64,000 nucleotides of DNA from Hymenobacter sp. YC55. Its GTDB lineage: Bacteria > Bacteroidota > Bacteroidia > Cytophagales > Hymenobacteraceae. Below, piece by piece: positions 50,806 to 60,500 of this stretch. The position numbers and the translations under genes were made by a program. Position 1 is the stretch's first letter. Every line of letters starts with the position of its first letter. The notes under the pieces are model-generated. The model was not told the DNA's origin. It saw nothing but the letters and a program-made list of their open reading frames with translations, and did not search any database. Location of the stretch: assembly GCF_029433095.1 (NCBI RefSeq), contig NZ_JARNTX010000008.1, positions 62,001 to 126,000 on the forward strand, read 5' to 3'.

Positions 50806-52854
50806 ATGACCAACCCAGTGCCCACCCTAGCCGACCGCAGTGTCACCACGCTGCGCCTCTTATCCGTTGATGCCGTGCAGGCCGCCAATTCCGGCCACCC
50901 CGGCTTGCCCCTGGGCGCGGCTCCGATGGCGTACGTGCTGTTCTCGCGCTTTCTGCGCTTCAACCCGCAGGACCCACGCTGGCCCGACCGGGACCGGTTC
51001 ATCCTCTCCGCCGGCCACGGCTCGGCGCTGCTCTACAGCCTGCTACACCTCTACGGCTACGACTTGTCGCTCGACGACGTGAAGGCCTTCCGGCAGCTGC
51101 ACTCGCGTACGCCCGGCCATCCCGAGTCCAACCTGACGCCCGGCGTGGAAGTAACCACCGGCCCGCTGGGCCAGGGCTTCGGCAACGCCCTGGGCATGGG
51201 CCTGAGCGAGGCCTTTCTGGCCGCTTCCTACAACCGGGAGGGCCACACGGTGATGGACCACTACACGTACTGCTTGGTGAGCGACGGCGACTTAATGGAA
51301 GGCATGGGCTCGGAAGCGGCCTCCCTGGCCGGGCACCTAAAGCTGGGCAAGCTGATTTACCTCTACGACGACAACCTGATTTCGCTCGACGGCCCCACCA
51401 GCCTGGCGTACACCGAAGACGCCATGGCCCGGTTCGACGCCTACGGTTGGCACACCCAGCGCGTGGCTGACGGTAATGACCTCGACGCCATCGAGGCCGC
51501 CATCCGGGCCGCGCAGCAGGAAACCGGGCGGCCTTCTATCATTGCTGTGCGCACCATTATCGGCTACGGCTCGCCGCTGGCCGGCAGCAGCAAGGCCCAC
51601 GGCTCGCCCCTGGGCCCTGAGAACGTGCGCCGCGTCAAGGAGTACTTCGGCTGGGACCCCGACCACTCGTTCGTGGTGCCCGACGACGTGCGCCTGCACC
51701 TGTTGGAGCCAGGCCAGCGGGGCGCCGAACTGCAAGCCGACTGGCAGCGGCGCTTCGCGGCGTATGAGGGTGATTTTCCGGCCGAGGCCCAACTGTTCGA
51801 GCAGTCCTTTGCCGGGGAGCTGCCGGAAAACTGGGATGCCGACCTACCCGTGTTCACGGAGCAAGACGGAGCCTTGGCCACCCGGCAGGCCTCGGGCAAG
51901 GCCCTGACCGCGTTGCGGCAGCGGGTGCCCTACCTGTTTGGTGGCTCGGCCGACCTGGCCAGCTCCAACGAGATGCCCACCAGCGGGGACGCCAGCTTCC
52001 AGCCGGGCCAGCACGCGCACCCCAACATCTGGTTCGGCGTGCGCGAGCACGCCATGGGCGCGGCCCTCAACGGCATGGCCCACCACGGCGGGGTGCGGCC
52101 CTACGGGGGTACATTCCTGAACTTCTCGGACTATATGCGGGCGTCCATCCGCCTGACGGCCTTAGCTGAATCGTTCGCCACCTTCGTCTTTACCCACGAC
52201 AGCATCGGGCTGGGCGAGGACGGGCCCACCCACCAACCCGTAGAGCAGGTATTGGCTTTGCGCTCTATTCCCAACATCATTGTGCTGCGGCCCGCTGACG
52301 CCAACGAAACGGTGGCAGCTTGGCGCGTGGCGATGACCAAGCCCAAAACCCCGGTCGTGCTTGTTTTATCGCGCCAGAAGTTGCCTGTGCTCGACCAGGC
52401 CAACTATGGCTCGGCCCGCGAAGGCGTGGCCAAGGGCGCCTACGTGTTGCGCGAGGCCACTGGCGAGGTGCAGCTAATCCTGATTGCCACGGGCTCGGAA
52501 GTGGCCCTGGTGCTCAACGCCCAGGAGCAGCTGCAAACGCAGGGTGTGGCTACTCGAGTGGTGAGCATGCCATCCTGGGAGCTGTTCGAGCAGCAGGACC
52601 AGGCCTACCACCACCAAGTGCTGCCGCCTGCTATACGCAAGCGGCTGGCCGTGGAAGCGGGCTCGCCCATCGGCTGGCACAAGTACGTCACCGACGAAGG
52701 CGCTACCCTGAGCATGAACCGCTTCGGCTTGTCGGGCCCCGGGGAAGAAGTGCTGGCTTACTTCGGCTTCACAGTGGAAAACGTGGTGAAAAAAGCCCTG
52801 GCGGTGCTGCGCGGCCAGCCGGAAGCCACCGAGAAGAAAGAGGTTCTTTCCTGA
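50806..52854 (+). CDS. tkt: Transketolase
   Basis: 682 residues, full length. Thiamine diphosphate and active-site motifs in order: NSGHPGLPLGAAPMAYVL, GPLGQGFGNALGMGLSE, SDGDLMEGMGSEAASLAGHL, YDDNLISLDG, GGSADLASSNEMPTSG, WFGVREHAMGAALNGMA, HDSIGLGEDGPTHQPVEQ. It moves two-carbon units between sugar phosphates in the pentose phosphate and related pathways. As a second or cargo copy on a replicon it could serve sugar or stress metabolism. Cytoplasmic. Confidence 0.95.
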   Translation: MTNPVPTLADRSVTTLRLLSVDAVQAANSGHPGLPLGAAPMAYVLFSRFLRFNPQDPRWPDRDRFILSAGHGSALLYSLLHLYGYDLSLDDVKAFRQLHSRTPGHPESNLTPGVEVTTGPLGQGFGNALGMGLSEAFLAASYNREGHTVMDHYTYCLVSDGDLMEGMGSEAASLAGHLKLGKLIYLYDDNLISLDGPTSLAYTEDAMARFDAYGWHTQRVADGNDLDAIEAAIRAAQQETGRPSIIAVRTIIGYGSPLAGSSKAHGSPLGPENVRRVKEYFGWDPDHSFVVPDDVRLHLLEPGQRGAELQADWQRRFAAYEGDFPAEAQLFEQSFAGELPENWDADLPVFTEQDGALATRQASGKALTALRQRVPYLFGGSADLASSNEMPTSGDASFQPGQHAHPNIWFGVREHAMGAALNGMAHHGGVRPYGGTFLNFSDYMRASIRLTALAESFATFVFTHDSIGLGEDGPTHQPVEQVLALRSIPNIIVLRPADANETVAAWRVAMTKPKTPVVLVLSRQKLPVLDQANYGSAREGVAKGAYVLREATGEVQLILIATGSEVALVLNAQEQLQTQGVATRVVSMPSWELFEQQDQAYHHQVLPPAIRKRLAVEAGSPIGWHKYVTDEGATLSMNRFGLSGPGEEVLAYFGFTVENVVKKALAVLRGQPEATEKKEVLS

Positions 52855-52913
52855 CAACGGGCCCGTCAGCCGCCCCCCAGGCTGCTGGTTTCACCTGATT
52901 AACCACCCTGGTA

Positions 52914-53653
52914 ATGCTGAAAAAATCCGTATTGTCGCTGGCTCTGAGCCTGAGTTTTCCCCTGCTGGGCCGGGCCCAACTGGCCCCCCTAACGAACGAT
53001 TCGCCCCCCGCCACTCGCTGTTTGCCGGGGTGCAGGTGCCCCTGAGCTACACGGCTGGTTACCAGTTCCAGTTCAGCCGCCGCTTTTCCACCCGGCTGCA
53101 GGGCGGACTAATCACGGAGCCCTTCGACCGTTATACCCTCAAGACGCTGGAAGGCTTCGGGCTCGACCGCCAGCTAAGCCAAGCCATTGACCGCTCATTC
53201 AAACGGGGCAGTATGGCCAGCGTAGGGGTAAACGTGCACGCCAACTCGCCTTGGTACGCGGGCGTGTTCGGGCAGTACGTGCACCTGAGCGCCGGGCCCA
53301 TCACCCCCGCCGATGGGCTGGGGTTGTATTTCAAACGCGACTTTTCGGCGTTCGGCCCGCTGACCGCGCCGCTGCTGGTCTTTGAGATGCAGTCCAACCT
53401 GTGGCTGGGCGGGCTGCGGGTCGGGCGGGCTTTCCGTTTCGCCGGATCGCGCTTCGGCCTGAACCTGGAAGCCAGCCTGGGCAAAATCTTCACCACCCAC
53501 AACTCGTTTTCCTCGAACCGCTCCCTGGTGGACGAGCTGGCCCTCACCCAGCGCCTCTACGACGACCTTGACCAGGAGGTGGATGCTAGTCTGCGGGAGC
53601 ACGGCTACCTGCCTACGCTGGACGTGCTGCTTACCTACCGGCTGGGCCGATAA
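52914..53653 (+). pseudogene. Outer-membrane beta-barrel protein, frameshift after the signal peptide
   Basis: The ATG at 52914 gives a signal peptide (MLKKSVLSLALSLSFPLLGR, cut after RAQ). At the C-run 52984-52989 the frame changes; the good frame continues as FAPRHSLFAGVQVPLSYTAG and alternating beta strands (QFQFSRRFSTRLQGGL, WYAGVFGQYVHLSAG, RLGR end). One missing C would explain it. Restored, it is a roughly 245-residue small barrel of the PorT/outer-membrane-beta-barrel kind. If it is read in the other frame alone, there is no start. Confidence 0.55.
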
Positions 53654-53717
53654 TTTTGAGTTGCCCGGCCTCGGCCATTCTTTCCCCTAATAGCTGAACT
53701 ATTAACCGCTTGAAGTT

Positions 53718-56273
53718 ATGGAAAAATCCCCCGCGCTGGACCCCGAAAAGGCCGGCAAAGTAGAAGAACAGGTTGCCAGCAACGCCCCGAAAAGCGGAGA
53801 GCGTTCCGACCAGGGCGAGGCACCCACCAACGACCACTACGACCCGGACGGCAAGCCCGACGCCGACAAGCGAAAAATGACCGCGCCCGACACGCTGGGG
53901 GCCAAATTCAAGCATCCCATCCTGGCCCAGCCCCCGGAGGGGTTCACCGGGCTCAAGCTCGGCAAGCCCGCCACGGCAGCGGCCGGTGTGACGGCCGTGC
54001 TGAAGTCGGCCACATTTACCTTCCGCGAGGACGGTGTGGGCCGCGGCACCCGCGCGTTGCTGAAGATGAACCAAAAGGACGGCTTCGACTGCTCGTCCTG
54101 CGCCTGGCCCGACCCCGACGAGCACCGCTCGGTGGCCGAGTTCTGCGAGAACGGCGCCAAGGCTACCGCTTCCGATGCCGATTCCCAGCGCGTGGACCCC
54201 GCCTTCTTTGCCCAGCACAGTTTGGTGGACCTCTCGCACATGACCGACCGGGACCTCAACAACGCGGGCCGCATCACCCACCCCATGGTGCTCCGGCCGG
54301 GAGCCACCCATTACACCCCCATCCCGTGGGACGAGGCGTTTCAGCTGGTCGCCGATGAGCTGAACGTGCTGCCCACGCCGCACGAGGCCATTTTTTACAC
54401 TTCGGGCAAGGTGCCCAACGAGCCCGCCTTTCTCTACCAGCTCTTCGTACGGCAGTTCGGCACCAACAACCTGCCCGACTGCTCGAACATGTGCCACGAG
54501 AGCAGCGGCGTGGCCCTGAGCCCCACCACCGGCCTGGGCAAAGGCACCGTGACGCTCAATGACTTCTACGAGGCCGAAGTCATCGTCATCATCGGCCAGA
54601 ACCCCGGCACCAACCATCCACGCATGCTCACGGCCCTGCAGAAAGCCAAGCGCAACGGGGCCAAGATCATCAGCATCAACCCGCTGATCGAGGCGGGCCT
54701 GCAGCACTTCAAGAACCCGCAGGATTTCCTGAACCCGCTACGGGCGCTGGGCGCGCTGCTCGGCGACGGCACCCAAATTACGGACCTCTACCTGCAAGTG
54801 CGCATCAACTCCGATTTGCTGGTGGTGCGCGGGCTGATGAAGGCCCTGCTCGAAGCCGAGGCGCTCAACCCCGGCCAGGTGATCGACCACGCCTTCATCC
54901 AGGAATTTACTACCGGCTACGACGCGCTGGTGCAGAACCTGGACCAGACCAGCTGGGACGACATCGTGGAAGCGAGCGGCGTGAGCCGGGCCCAGCTCAC
55001 GGAGGCGGCCAACCTGATTGCCCGCCACGAAAAGATTATCACTTGTTGGGCGATGGGGCTTACGCAGCAGAAAAATGCCGTCTATACCATTCAGGAAGTG
55101 GTGAACCTGCACCTGCTTAAGGGCGCCATTGGCAAGTCCGGCGCGGGCTTGTGTCCGGTGCGCGGCCACTCCAACGTGCAGGGCGACCGGTCGATGGGCA
55201 TCTGGGAGCGGCCCCATAAGGAGTTTCTCGACGACCTGCAAAAGGAATTCAACTTCGAGCCCCCCCGCGAGCACGGCTACGATACGGTGGAAGCCATCAA
55301 GGCCATGCATGACGGCAAGGTGAAGGTGTACGTGGCCATGGGGGGCAACATGCTCTCGGCCGCCTCCGACACCGAGTTCGTGGCCGAGGCCATGCGCAAG
55401 CTGCGCCTCTCGGTGCATGTCACTACCAAGCTCAACCGCGGCCACCTCATCAACGGCGAAATGGCCCTGCTGCTGCCCTGTTTGGCCCGTACCGATATCG
55501 ACCAACAGCAGTCGGGCGAGCAGTTCACGTCCTGCGAAAACTCGATGGGCGTGGTGAGCATGAGCCGGGGCGTGCTCGAACCCCTGGCCGGGCAGATGCT
55601 CAGTGAAACGGCCATCGTATGTGGAATGGCCCTGGCCACGCTTGGCGCGAAAAGCACCGTCGATTGGGTGGGCTGCACCGCGAACTACGACCTGATCCGC
55701 GACCATATCTCGCGGGCCGTCCAGGGCTTCGACAACTTCAACGAGAAGGTGCGGCATCCGGGGGGCTTTTATCTGCCCAACGGCCCGCGGGAGCGAAACT
55801 TTACCACCGAAAACTGCAAGGCCAACTTCACGGCCACGCCTTACGAGAAGCACGTACTCGAGCCCGACCAGCTGGTAATGACCACCATCCGCAGCCACGA
55901 CCAGTTCAACACGACCATCTACGACTACAACGACCGCTACCGGGGCGTGTTCAACGAACGGCGCGTGATTTTCCTGCACCGCGCCGACATGGCCGACCGG
56001 GGTATCGAGGAGAAGGGCCTGGTGAACATTACCAGCCACTTCGAGGGGCAGCAGCGCCACGCCGAGAAGTTCATTGCCATTCCCTACGACATCCCGAAGG
56101 GTAACTGCGCCATGTACTTCCCTGAAGGCAACGTGCTGGTGCCTATCGGCTCGGTGGCCTACAAGAGCAACACGCCCACCTCCAAGTTCGTGGTCGTGAC
56201 GGTGGTGCCCATTGAAGTGCCCGTCGGCACCCGCGTAGCACCGGCCGGCCAGCCCGTAGCCGTACCGGCATAG
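53718..56273 (+). CDS. FdhF/YdeP-family molybdopterin oxidoreductase
   Basis: 851 residues. About 55 polar N-terminal residues, then the family hallmark GFDCSSCAWPDPDEHRSV (CxxC near residues 132-135), IPWDEAFQLVADEL, FYTSGKVPNEPAFLYQLFVR, DCSNMCHESSG (Mo-site region), IIGQNPGTNHPRML, VRGHSNVQGDRSMGIWERP and a C-terminal molydopterin-binding domain (TIRSHDQFNTTIYDYNDRYRG). Members resemble formate dehydrogenase subunits; YdeP is tied to acid resistance. The actual substrate is not known. No Mo cofactor genes or electron-transfer subunits are adjacent. Confidence 0.9.
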   Translation: MEKSPALDPEKAGKVEEQVASNAPKSGERSDQGEAPTNDHYDPDGKPDADKRKMTAPDTLGAKFKHPILAQPPEGFTGLKLGKPATAAAGVTAVLKSATFTFREDGVGRGTRALLKMNQKDGFDCSSCAWPDPDEHRSVAEFCENGAKATASDADSQRVDPAFFAQHSLVDLSHMTDRDLNNAGRITHPMVLRPGATHYTPIPWDEAFQLVADELNVLPTPHEAIFYTSGKVPNEPAFLYQLFVRQFGTNNLPDCSNMCHESSGVALSPTTGLGKGTVTLNDFYEAEVIVIIGQNPGTNHPRMLTALQKAKRNGAKIISINPLIEAGLQHFKNPQDFLNPLRALGALLGDGTQITDLYLQVRINSDLLVVRGLMKALLEAEALNPGQVIDHAFIQEFTTGYDALVQNLDQTSWDDIVEASGVSRAQLTEAANLIARHEKIITCWAMGLTQQKNAVYTIQEVVNLHLLKGAIGKSGAGLCPVRGHSNVQGDRSMGIWERPHKEFLDDLQKEFNFEPPREHGYDTVEAIKAMHDGKVKVYVAMGGNMLSAASDTEFVAEAMRKLRLSVHVTTKLNRGHLINGEMALLLPCLARTDIDQQQSGEQFTSCENSMGVVSMSRGVLEPLAGQMLSETAIVCGMALATLGAKSTVDWVGCTANYDLIRDHISRAVQGFDNFNEKVRHPGGFYLPNGPRERNFTTENCKANFTATPYEKHVLEPDQLVMTTIRSHDQFNTTIYDYNDRYRGVFNERRVIFLHRADMADRGIEEKGLVNITSHFEGQQRHAEKFIAIPYDIPKGNCAMYFPEGNVLVPIGSVAYKSNTPTSKFVVVTVVPIEVPVGTRVAPAGQPVAVPA

Positions 56274-56297
56274 AGCAATACTTGCGTCGACGCTTAA

Positions 56298-56333
56298 AAA
56301 GCGCCGCCTGCCACTTTGGCCGGGCGGCGCTTT
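56298..56333. terminator. Bidirectional terminator
   Basis: AAAGCGCCGCC / GGCGGCGCTTT (approximate stem) between the convergent FdhF-type gene and the DAC-like gene. Confidence 0.7.
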
Positions 56334-56434
56334 GGCGTATAGGCCCAAGGATTCAGCGACTATGGGCGCCGTAGGGCAATTTTTAGGGTACGTCGGCTAG
56401 ATATAAGGTTGGCCGCCGCCGGGCGGCGGAAAGC

Positions 56435-57685
56435 TTAAAACTCGAAAACGCTCGTGGGGTTGCCCTGCTCGTCGCGCACGAACGCTTCCACCATGCCATC
56501 GGCCGATACCTTGATGGCCGTGCCATAAGCCGCCAGCGTTTTGGTGGCCGCCAGCCGCCCGCCGCCCGTGCTGTCGCCATCGATTTTGACTATGGCCCCC
56601 ACGGCCAGCACCTCGCCCTGGTAGGTGAGGATGGTGGCCCCGTCGATGCCGACCATCTCCTTACGGGCCATTCGATCCAGGTCCTGAAACTTGCGGCTCT
56701 GAATCAGGCCGCTGAGGGTTTGGCTTTTCAAGGAAGTAGGCTGGGCCAGCAAGTCATCCTGCTTGATGACGCTCTGCCCGCTCTTGCCTTCCTCGACCAC
56801 TAACTGCTTCACGTCGGCCAGCCGCACCACGGCCAGGCAGCCGCCCGTGCGGGCAAACGAGACGTCCAGGATGGTTTCGTACACGGCCTTGCGGACCGCC
56901 AGCGAGCCGCCGGAAAGCGCCGCGATGGTGGAGTGGTGGTTGTAGTAATTCCAACTGTCGTTGACTTTCGAGAAAAACAGCTGCTGGTCCTTGAAGACCA
57001 GCACTTCCCCGTTGGCCGTGAGCGTGAAGCACACCCGCTGCTGGTCGGCGTAGTTGGCAAAGGCCATGAAGTGGCCCGGTGCAAAGCTGTTATTGGCTAC
57101 CGCAGCCCGCGTAAAATTCACGTAATCCACCAAGGCGCCCGTGGCCGAGAGCACCAGCGCGCTTTCCACGCTGTTGGACAAGAGGGCGGAAAAGTCGGCG
57201 GCCAGCACCGTGCCAATGGCGGGGTGACTTTCATCCACGGGTTGCTGGTTGGCAAAATCGACCACCACGCTAAACGTAGGCTGGCGGCCCTCGTAGGTGC
57301 GCCGCGACCAACTATCGAAGCCGTCGAGCACCTCAACCAGCATGGGGTAATTAGTCAGGGCTAGGTACTTGCAGACACCCACCTCAATGGCATACTTGAT
57401 TACCCGGGCCCGGTACGGGGCCGTCGTTTTGTTGAAGTTGGCGACGATTTCGCGCAGGATCGCCTTGATTAGCTGCGCATCGTCGGCACTGAACACTTGG
57501 TTCCGTTTGATGACGACCGTGTATTCCGCCCCCTTGGCGGGGCTGACGAGCATCGTCTGCCCATTTTCCTGGATAACTACCAGTTCGGGCGGGGCTGGCT
57601 GGCGCAGTACGTTGACCATCGTGGCGCCGGCCAATACGGGGCAGATGTGCTGCTCGATGAGGGCAGTGAATTCTTGTTGGTTCAT
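56435..57685 (-). CDS. DisA-N (diadenylate cyclase)-like domain protein with altered active-site motif
   Basis: 416 residues from the ATG at 57685. The last 75 residues have the DisA-N layout: DGATILTYQGEVLAVGAIV (DGA at about 348-350), then STGGGRLAATKTLAAYGTAI (GGGR at about 374-377) and IKVSADGMVEAF. In canonical enzymes the second motif is RHR within G(T)RHRAA; here only GGR-x-x-A remains. The N-terminal 340 residues do not match a CdaA/DisA membrane or scanning domain. It may make a c-di-AMP-like signal, or be an inactive nucleotide sensor. The fold assignment is by motif only. Confidence 0.6.
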   Translation of the reverse strand: MNQQEFTALIEQHICPVLAGATMVNVLRQPAPPELVVIQENGQTMLVSPAKGAEYTVVIKRNQVFSADDAQLIKAILREIVANFNKTTAPYRARVIKYAIEVGVCKYLALTNYPMLVEVLDGFDSWSRRTYEGRQPTFSVVVDFANQQPVDESHPAIGTVLAADFSALLSNSVESALVLSATGALVDYVNFTRAAVANNSFAPGHFMAFANYADQQRVCFTLTANGEVLVFKDQQLFFSKVNDSWNYYNHHSTIAALSGGSLAVRKAVYETILDVSFARTGGCLAVVRLADVKQLVVEEGKSGQSVIKQDDLLAQPTSLKSQTLSGLIQSRKFQDLDRMARKEMVGIDGATILTYQGEVLAVGAIVKIDGDSTGGGRLAATKTLAAYGTAIKVSADGMVEAFVRDEQGNPTSVFEF

Positions 57686-57807
57686 GAGAAGTAATACGGA
57701 ACATTTCGGAAAGCGGCAGTCTGGGCCTTCATTCAATTGCTCACCCCGGCGTGGCGCGGAAACCAGTTTTGGCATCGGGAGCAGTTAGGCACACGGCTGC
57801 CCGAACC

Positions 57808-58598
57808 TTACTCGTTAGGCACCATTACCTTGTCGAGCACCAGCTGGTAGGCGTCGGGTGTCACGCTCACCTCCCCCAGGTAGGGATGGTCGAGGGCGGC
57901 AATCAAAAAGATCATCACCCCCACCATTACCGCCAACAGGCCCGTGAGCAGGGCATGCCAGCGAAAGCTGACGACCACGAAGCAATAAGAGAACCCAATC
58001 GTGATGAGCGCCCCGATCAGGACCGTGGCCCACAAAACGCCCGGCACCCCGGCCCCAAGGCTTTCGATGCGCTGTCGCCGCAATTCCACTAATTTGTTGA
58101 AGGTTTCAATGGCCTCGCCGTGCAGTACTTGCTGGGACAGCGAATGCACTTCGGTGTGCAGCAAATCCAGCTGCAAGCGCGTGAGGTGCTGGCGCTCCGC
58201 ATCATTGGCTAGGCCTTGGCGTTGCGCCGGCCACGATTCGCGCACGATAAACTCGGTGTAGGCGCGCAATTTCTACTGCAAGGGCCGGGCATCGGTAGCA
58301 GGATAGCCACTTAGGTTGCGGTAGAGGACGGCGATAGCCGCCGCTTCCTGCGAGGCAATGGCCGAAGCCGTGGAGTAGTTCTGCCAGGTAGCCACCGTGA
58401 GCAAGCCAAGCGTGAGCCCGTAAAGTACCGTTACCCCGAGAAAAACCAGCCTACCGTGCCGTTGTCAATCAGGTCCGCGGCCTCACTGCCGTGCAGGCGG
58501 CGGTGCGTGAAGTAGAGCCCGGCCAGGGAAAGCAGTAGGGTCAGGCCCACCACCAGCCCGGCCAGGAGCCACGTCGGCATTTCGTACAGCCAGAGCAT
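57808..58598 (-). pseudogene. DUF4239-like (bestrophin-like) membrane protein, one frameshift and one stop
   Basis: From the ATG at 58598: MLWLYEMPTWLLAGLVVGLT, then HRRLHGSEAADLIDNGTVG. The frame changes near 58441-58450 (A-run on the + strand) and goes on as VFLGVTVLYGLTLGLLTVAT, SQEAAAIAVLYRNLSGYP, a TAG near 58274, then RAYTEFIVRESWPAQ and two more helices ending at 57808. Restored it has the DUF4239 order of four helices with a long soluble part between them. Two lesions, so inactive as it stands. Confidence 0.6.
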
Positions 58599-59366
58599 AG
58601 AGCGGAGAGAAGGGTTCACATAATAAAACGCGGCCCCCCAAGGGGAGTTTGGATCCATGGAAAAGAAACTGCAAACCAGCCGGGCTTTCCGGGTAGCGAT
58701 ATATGACCGATTTCACCCCAAGGTAGCAACCCTAAGCACGCTAGGCGGCAGGGGATAAGCTACCGTGCAGTGTGAGCTCAAACGCGACCAAGGCGGAAAG
58801 AAGTTGTTCACGAATTGGATGAATGAAGCCGTAGTAAGGCACCGCCTGCCAAGATAAGATCCGGGAGTAGGTTGTGGGCTGATTCAATTCCTTCCGTAAA
58901 CCTTCCTCTGTTTGCGGGCAATCCCGGTACTCTCCCTCCTAGATGTATATGCCAGTGATAGAGCCGGTTTTTTTGTTTTGAGGTGCTAGAACCCGCTGCT
59001 GGTTTTACGCCCCCGGACTTTAACTTGGTGAGCTGCCCGGCAGGCCTATTCGGTTTGCAATACGGCCGGAAAACGATCCAAGGCGGCGAGCTAGTACAAT
59101 AGCTGCGGTTTAATCCCCCGAGTAGTTGCCGGGGTTGCGCGTGTTGCTGGACCAGCTCGCGCAGGTACCAGTAGAAAGCCTGTCCAGTATTGCGCTACGA
59201 CTAACCGGCCAAACTAGGGGGGCCTACCGGGCCTCTTATGCAAACAGAGGTGTTGCTTCTGCTTACAACCCACAACATGAACCCGGCTCGACCGTAGAGG
59301 GAGTGGGATACTTTTGCTGGTCGAGCGTCGACCAGGGGATTTTCCGTTACTTTTTACTACTTGACT
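58599..59366. other. Gene-free interval
   Basis: Only short frames without family or start support. A stretch near 58990-59100 reads VLEPAAGFTPPDFNLVSCPA in one frame and may be a small gene remnant. No promoter-cassette site. Confidence 0.4.
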
Positions 59367-60272
59367 ATGATTTTGCGTTACGACCAGCTAGCGGTTGAGC
59401 TGCCCAAACCGAAAAACCCTTCCCCTAACGACGCCGCGGCCATTCAAGAGCTGTTGGGAGGTAAGTACGGCGAAATGTCAACGCTGATGAACTACACGTT
59501 CCAGTCGTTCAACTTCCGGGGGCGCGACCGGTTACGGCCCTTCTACGATCTGACGTGCAGTATTGCCGCCGAGGAGTACAGCCACATTGAGGCCGTTTCT
59601 TATGCCATCAACTTACTGCTGACCGGCCAGACGGTGCGGGGCAAGGATCCGGTACCGGCGCCCTTAGCCGATGCCAAAGACGCGCGCAACAGTTACCACT
59701 TTCTCAGTAGTGCCCAGGCCGCCCTGCCGGTCGATTCAATGGGCAACCCCTGGACCGGCCAGAATGTGCACGCCAGTGGCAACTTGAAACTGGATTTGCT
59801 GCACAACTTTTTTCTGGAATGCGGGGCACGCGCCAACAAGATGCGGGTGTACGAGATGGTGTCGGATCCGTGTGCCCGGGCCATGGTGGGCTATCTGCTG
59901 GTACGCGGCGGCCTGCACGTCGTGGCATATGCCAAAGCGCTCGAGCACCTGACCGGCGTGGAAGTAACCAAGCTGGTACCCGTGCCCGAATTGAGTAATG
60001 ATGCTTTCCCCGAAGCCAAGAAGCTGCAGGACGAGCAGAAGCTCCACCTCAAGCTTTATACCTTTAGCAAGGAGGATTACAAGCAGGCGGGCATTATCTG
60101 GAATGGCACCCACCCCGAAGACGGCCAGCCGCTGGAAGTGATCCAGGGTGGGTTTGAAGGCGTGCCGTATCCGGTGCTGGAAGAAGAGCCTCAACTCAAT
60201 TCGCCCGGGGCCGACGACTACGACCCGCAGATGTTCGCCGATATTGCCAAAAAGCTGGGCATTAAGCTCTAG
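59367..60272 (+). CDS. Manganese catalase
   Basis: 301 residues from the ATG at 59367. Dinuclear Mn site pattern: GKYGEMSTLMNYTFQSFNFR (Glu at 36), CSIAAEEYSHIEAVSYAINL (Glu70 and His73), a later FLECGARANKMRVYE and LLVRGGLHVVAYAKALEH (Glu and His ligands). Length and order match the family. It breaks down hydrogen peroxide without heme. Fits with the desiccation/radiation stress cargo around it (DUF2382, aquaporin). Confidence 0.93.
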   Translation: MILRYDQLAVELPKPKNPSPNDAAAIQELLGGKYGEMSTLMNYTFQSFNFRGRDRLRPFYDLTCSIAAEEYSHIEAVSYAINLLLTGQTVRGKDPVPAPLADAKDARNSYHFLSSAQAALPVDSMGNPWTGQNVHASGNLKLDLLHNFFLECGARANKMRVYEMVSDPCARAMVGYLLVRGGLHVVAYAKALEHLTGVEVTKLVPVPELSNDAFPEAKKLQDEQKLHLKLYTFSKEDYKQAGIIWNGTHPEDGQPLEVIQGGFEGVPYPVLEEEPQLNSPGADDYDPQMFADIAKKLGIKL

Positions 60273-60500
60273 CTCACCTGGCCGAAAGGCGCCGGAACCT
60301 CCGGTGGGTTGGCCTTTTCTTACGATCTGGTGCGAGGGAGGTGGTTATCTGAGGATAGCCACCTCTTTTACGTAAAGAGCTAGAACCGCGCCAGTGAACT
60401 GTTATTGGGGTTCTTTTCCCTGTTTTGTCGGTTCCTCAAACAATACTCCGCTGCGTACCGCAGTAAATGCTTACGCGCCCTTCGAAGAGCAGGTGGCGCG

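Noticed and set aside
54738..56348. Long minus-strand frame (536 codons) inside the FdhF-type gene
   Set aside because: Antisense shadow of a GC-rich gene; His/Val/Gly-rich composition without domains.
59126..59398. Plus-strand frame overlapping the catalase start
   Set aside because: Overlaps the well-supported catalase start and shows no family features.
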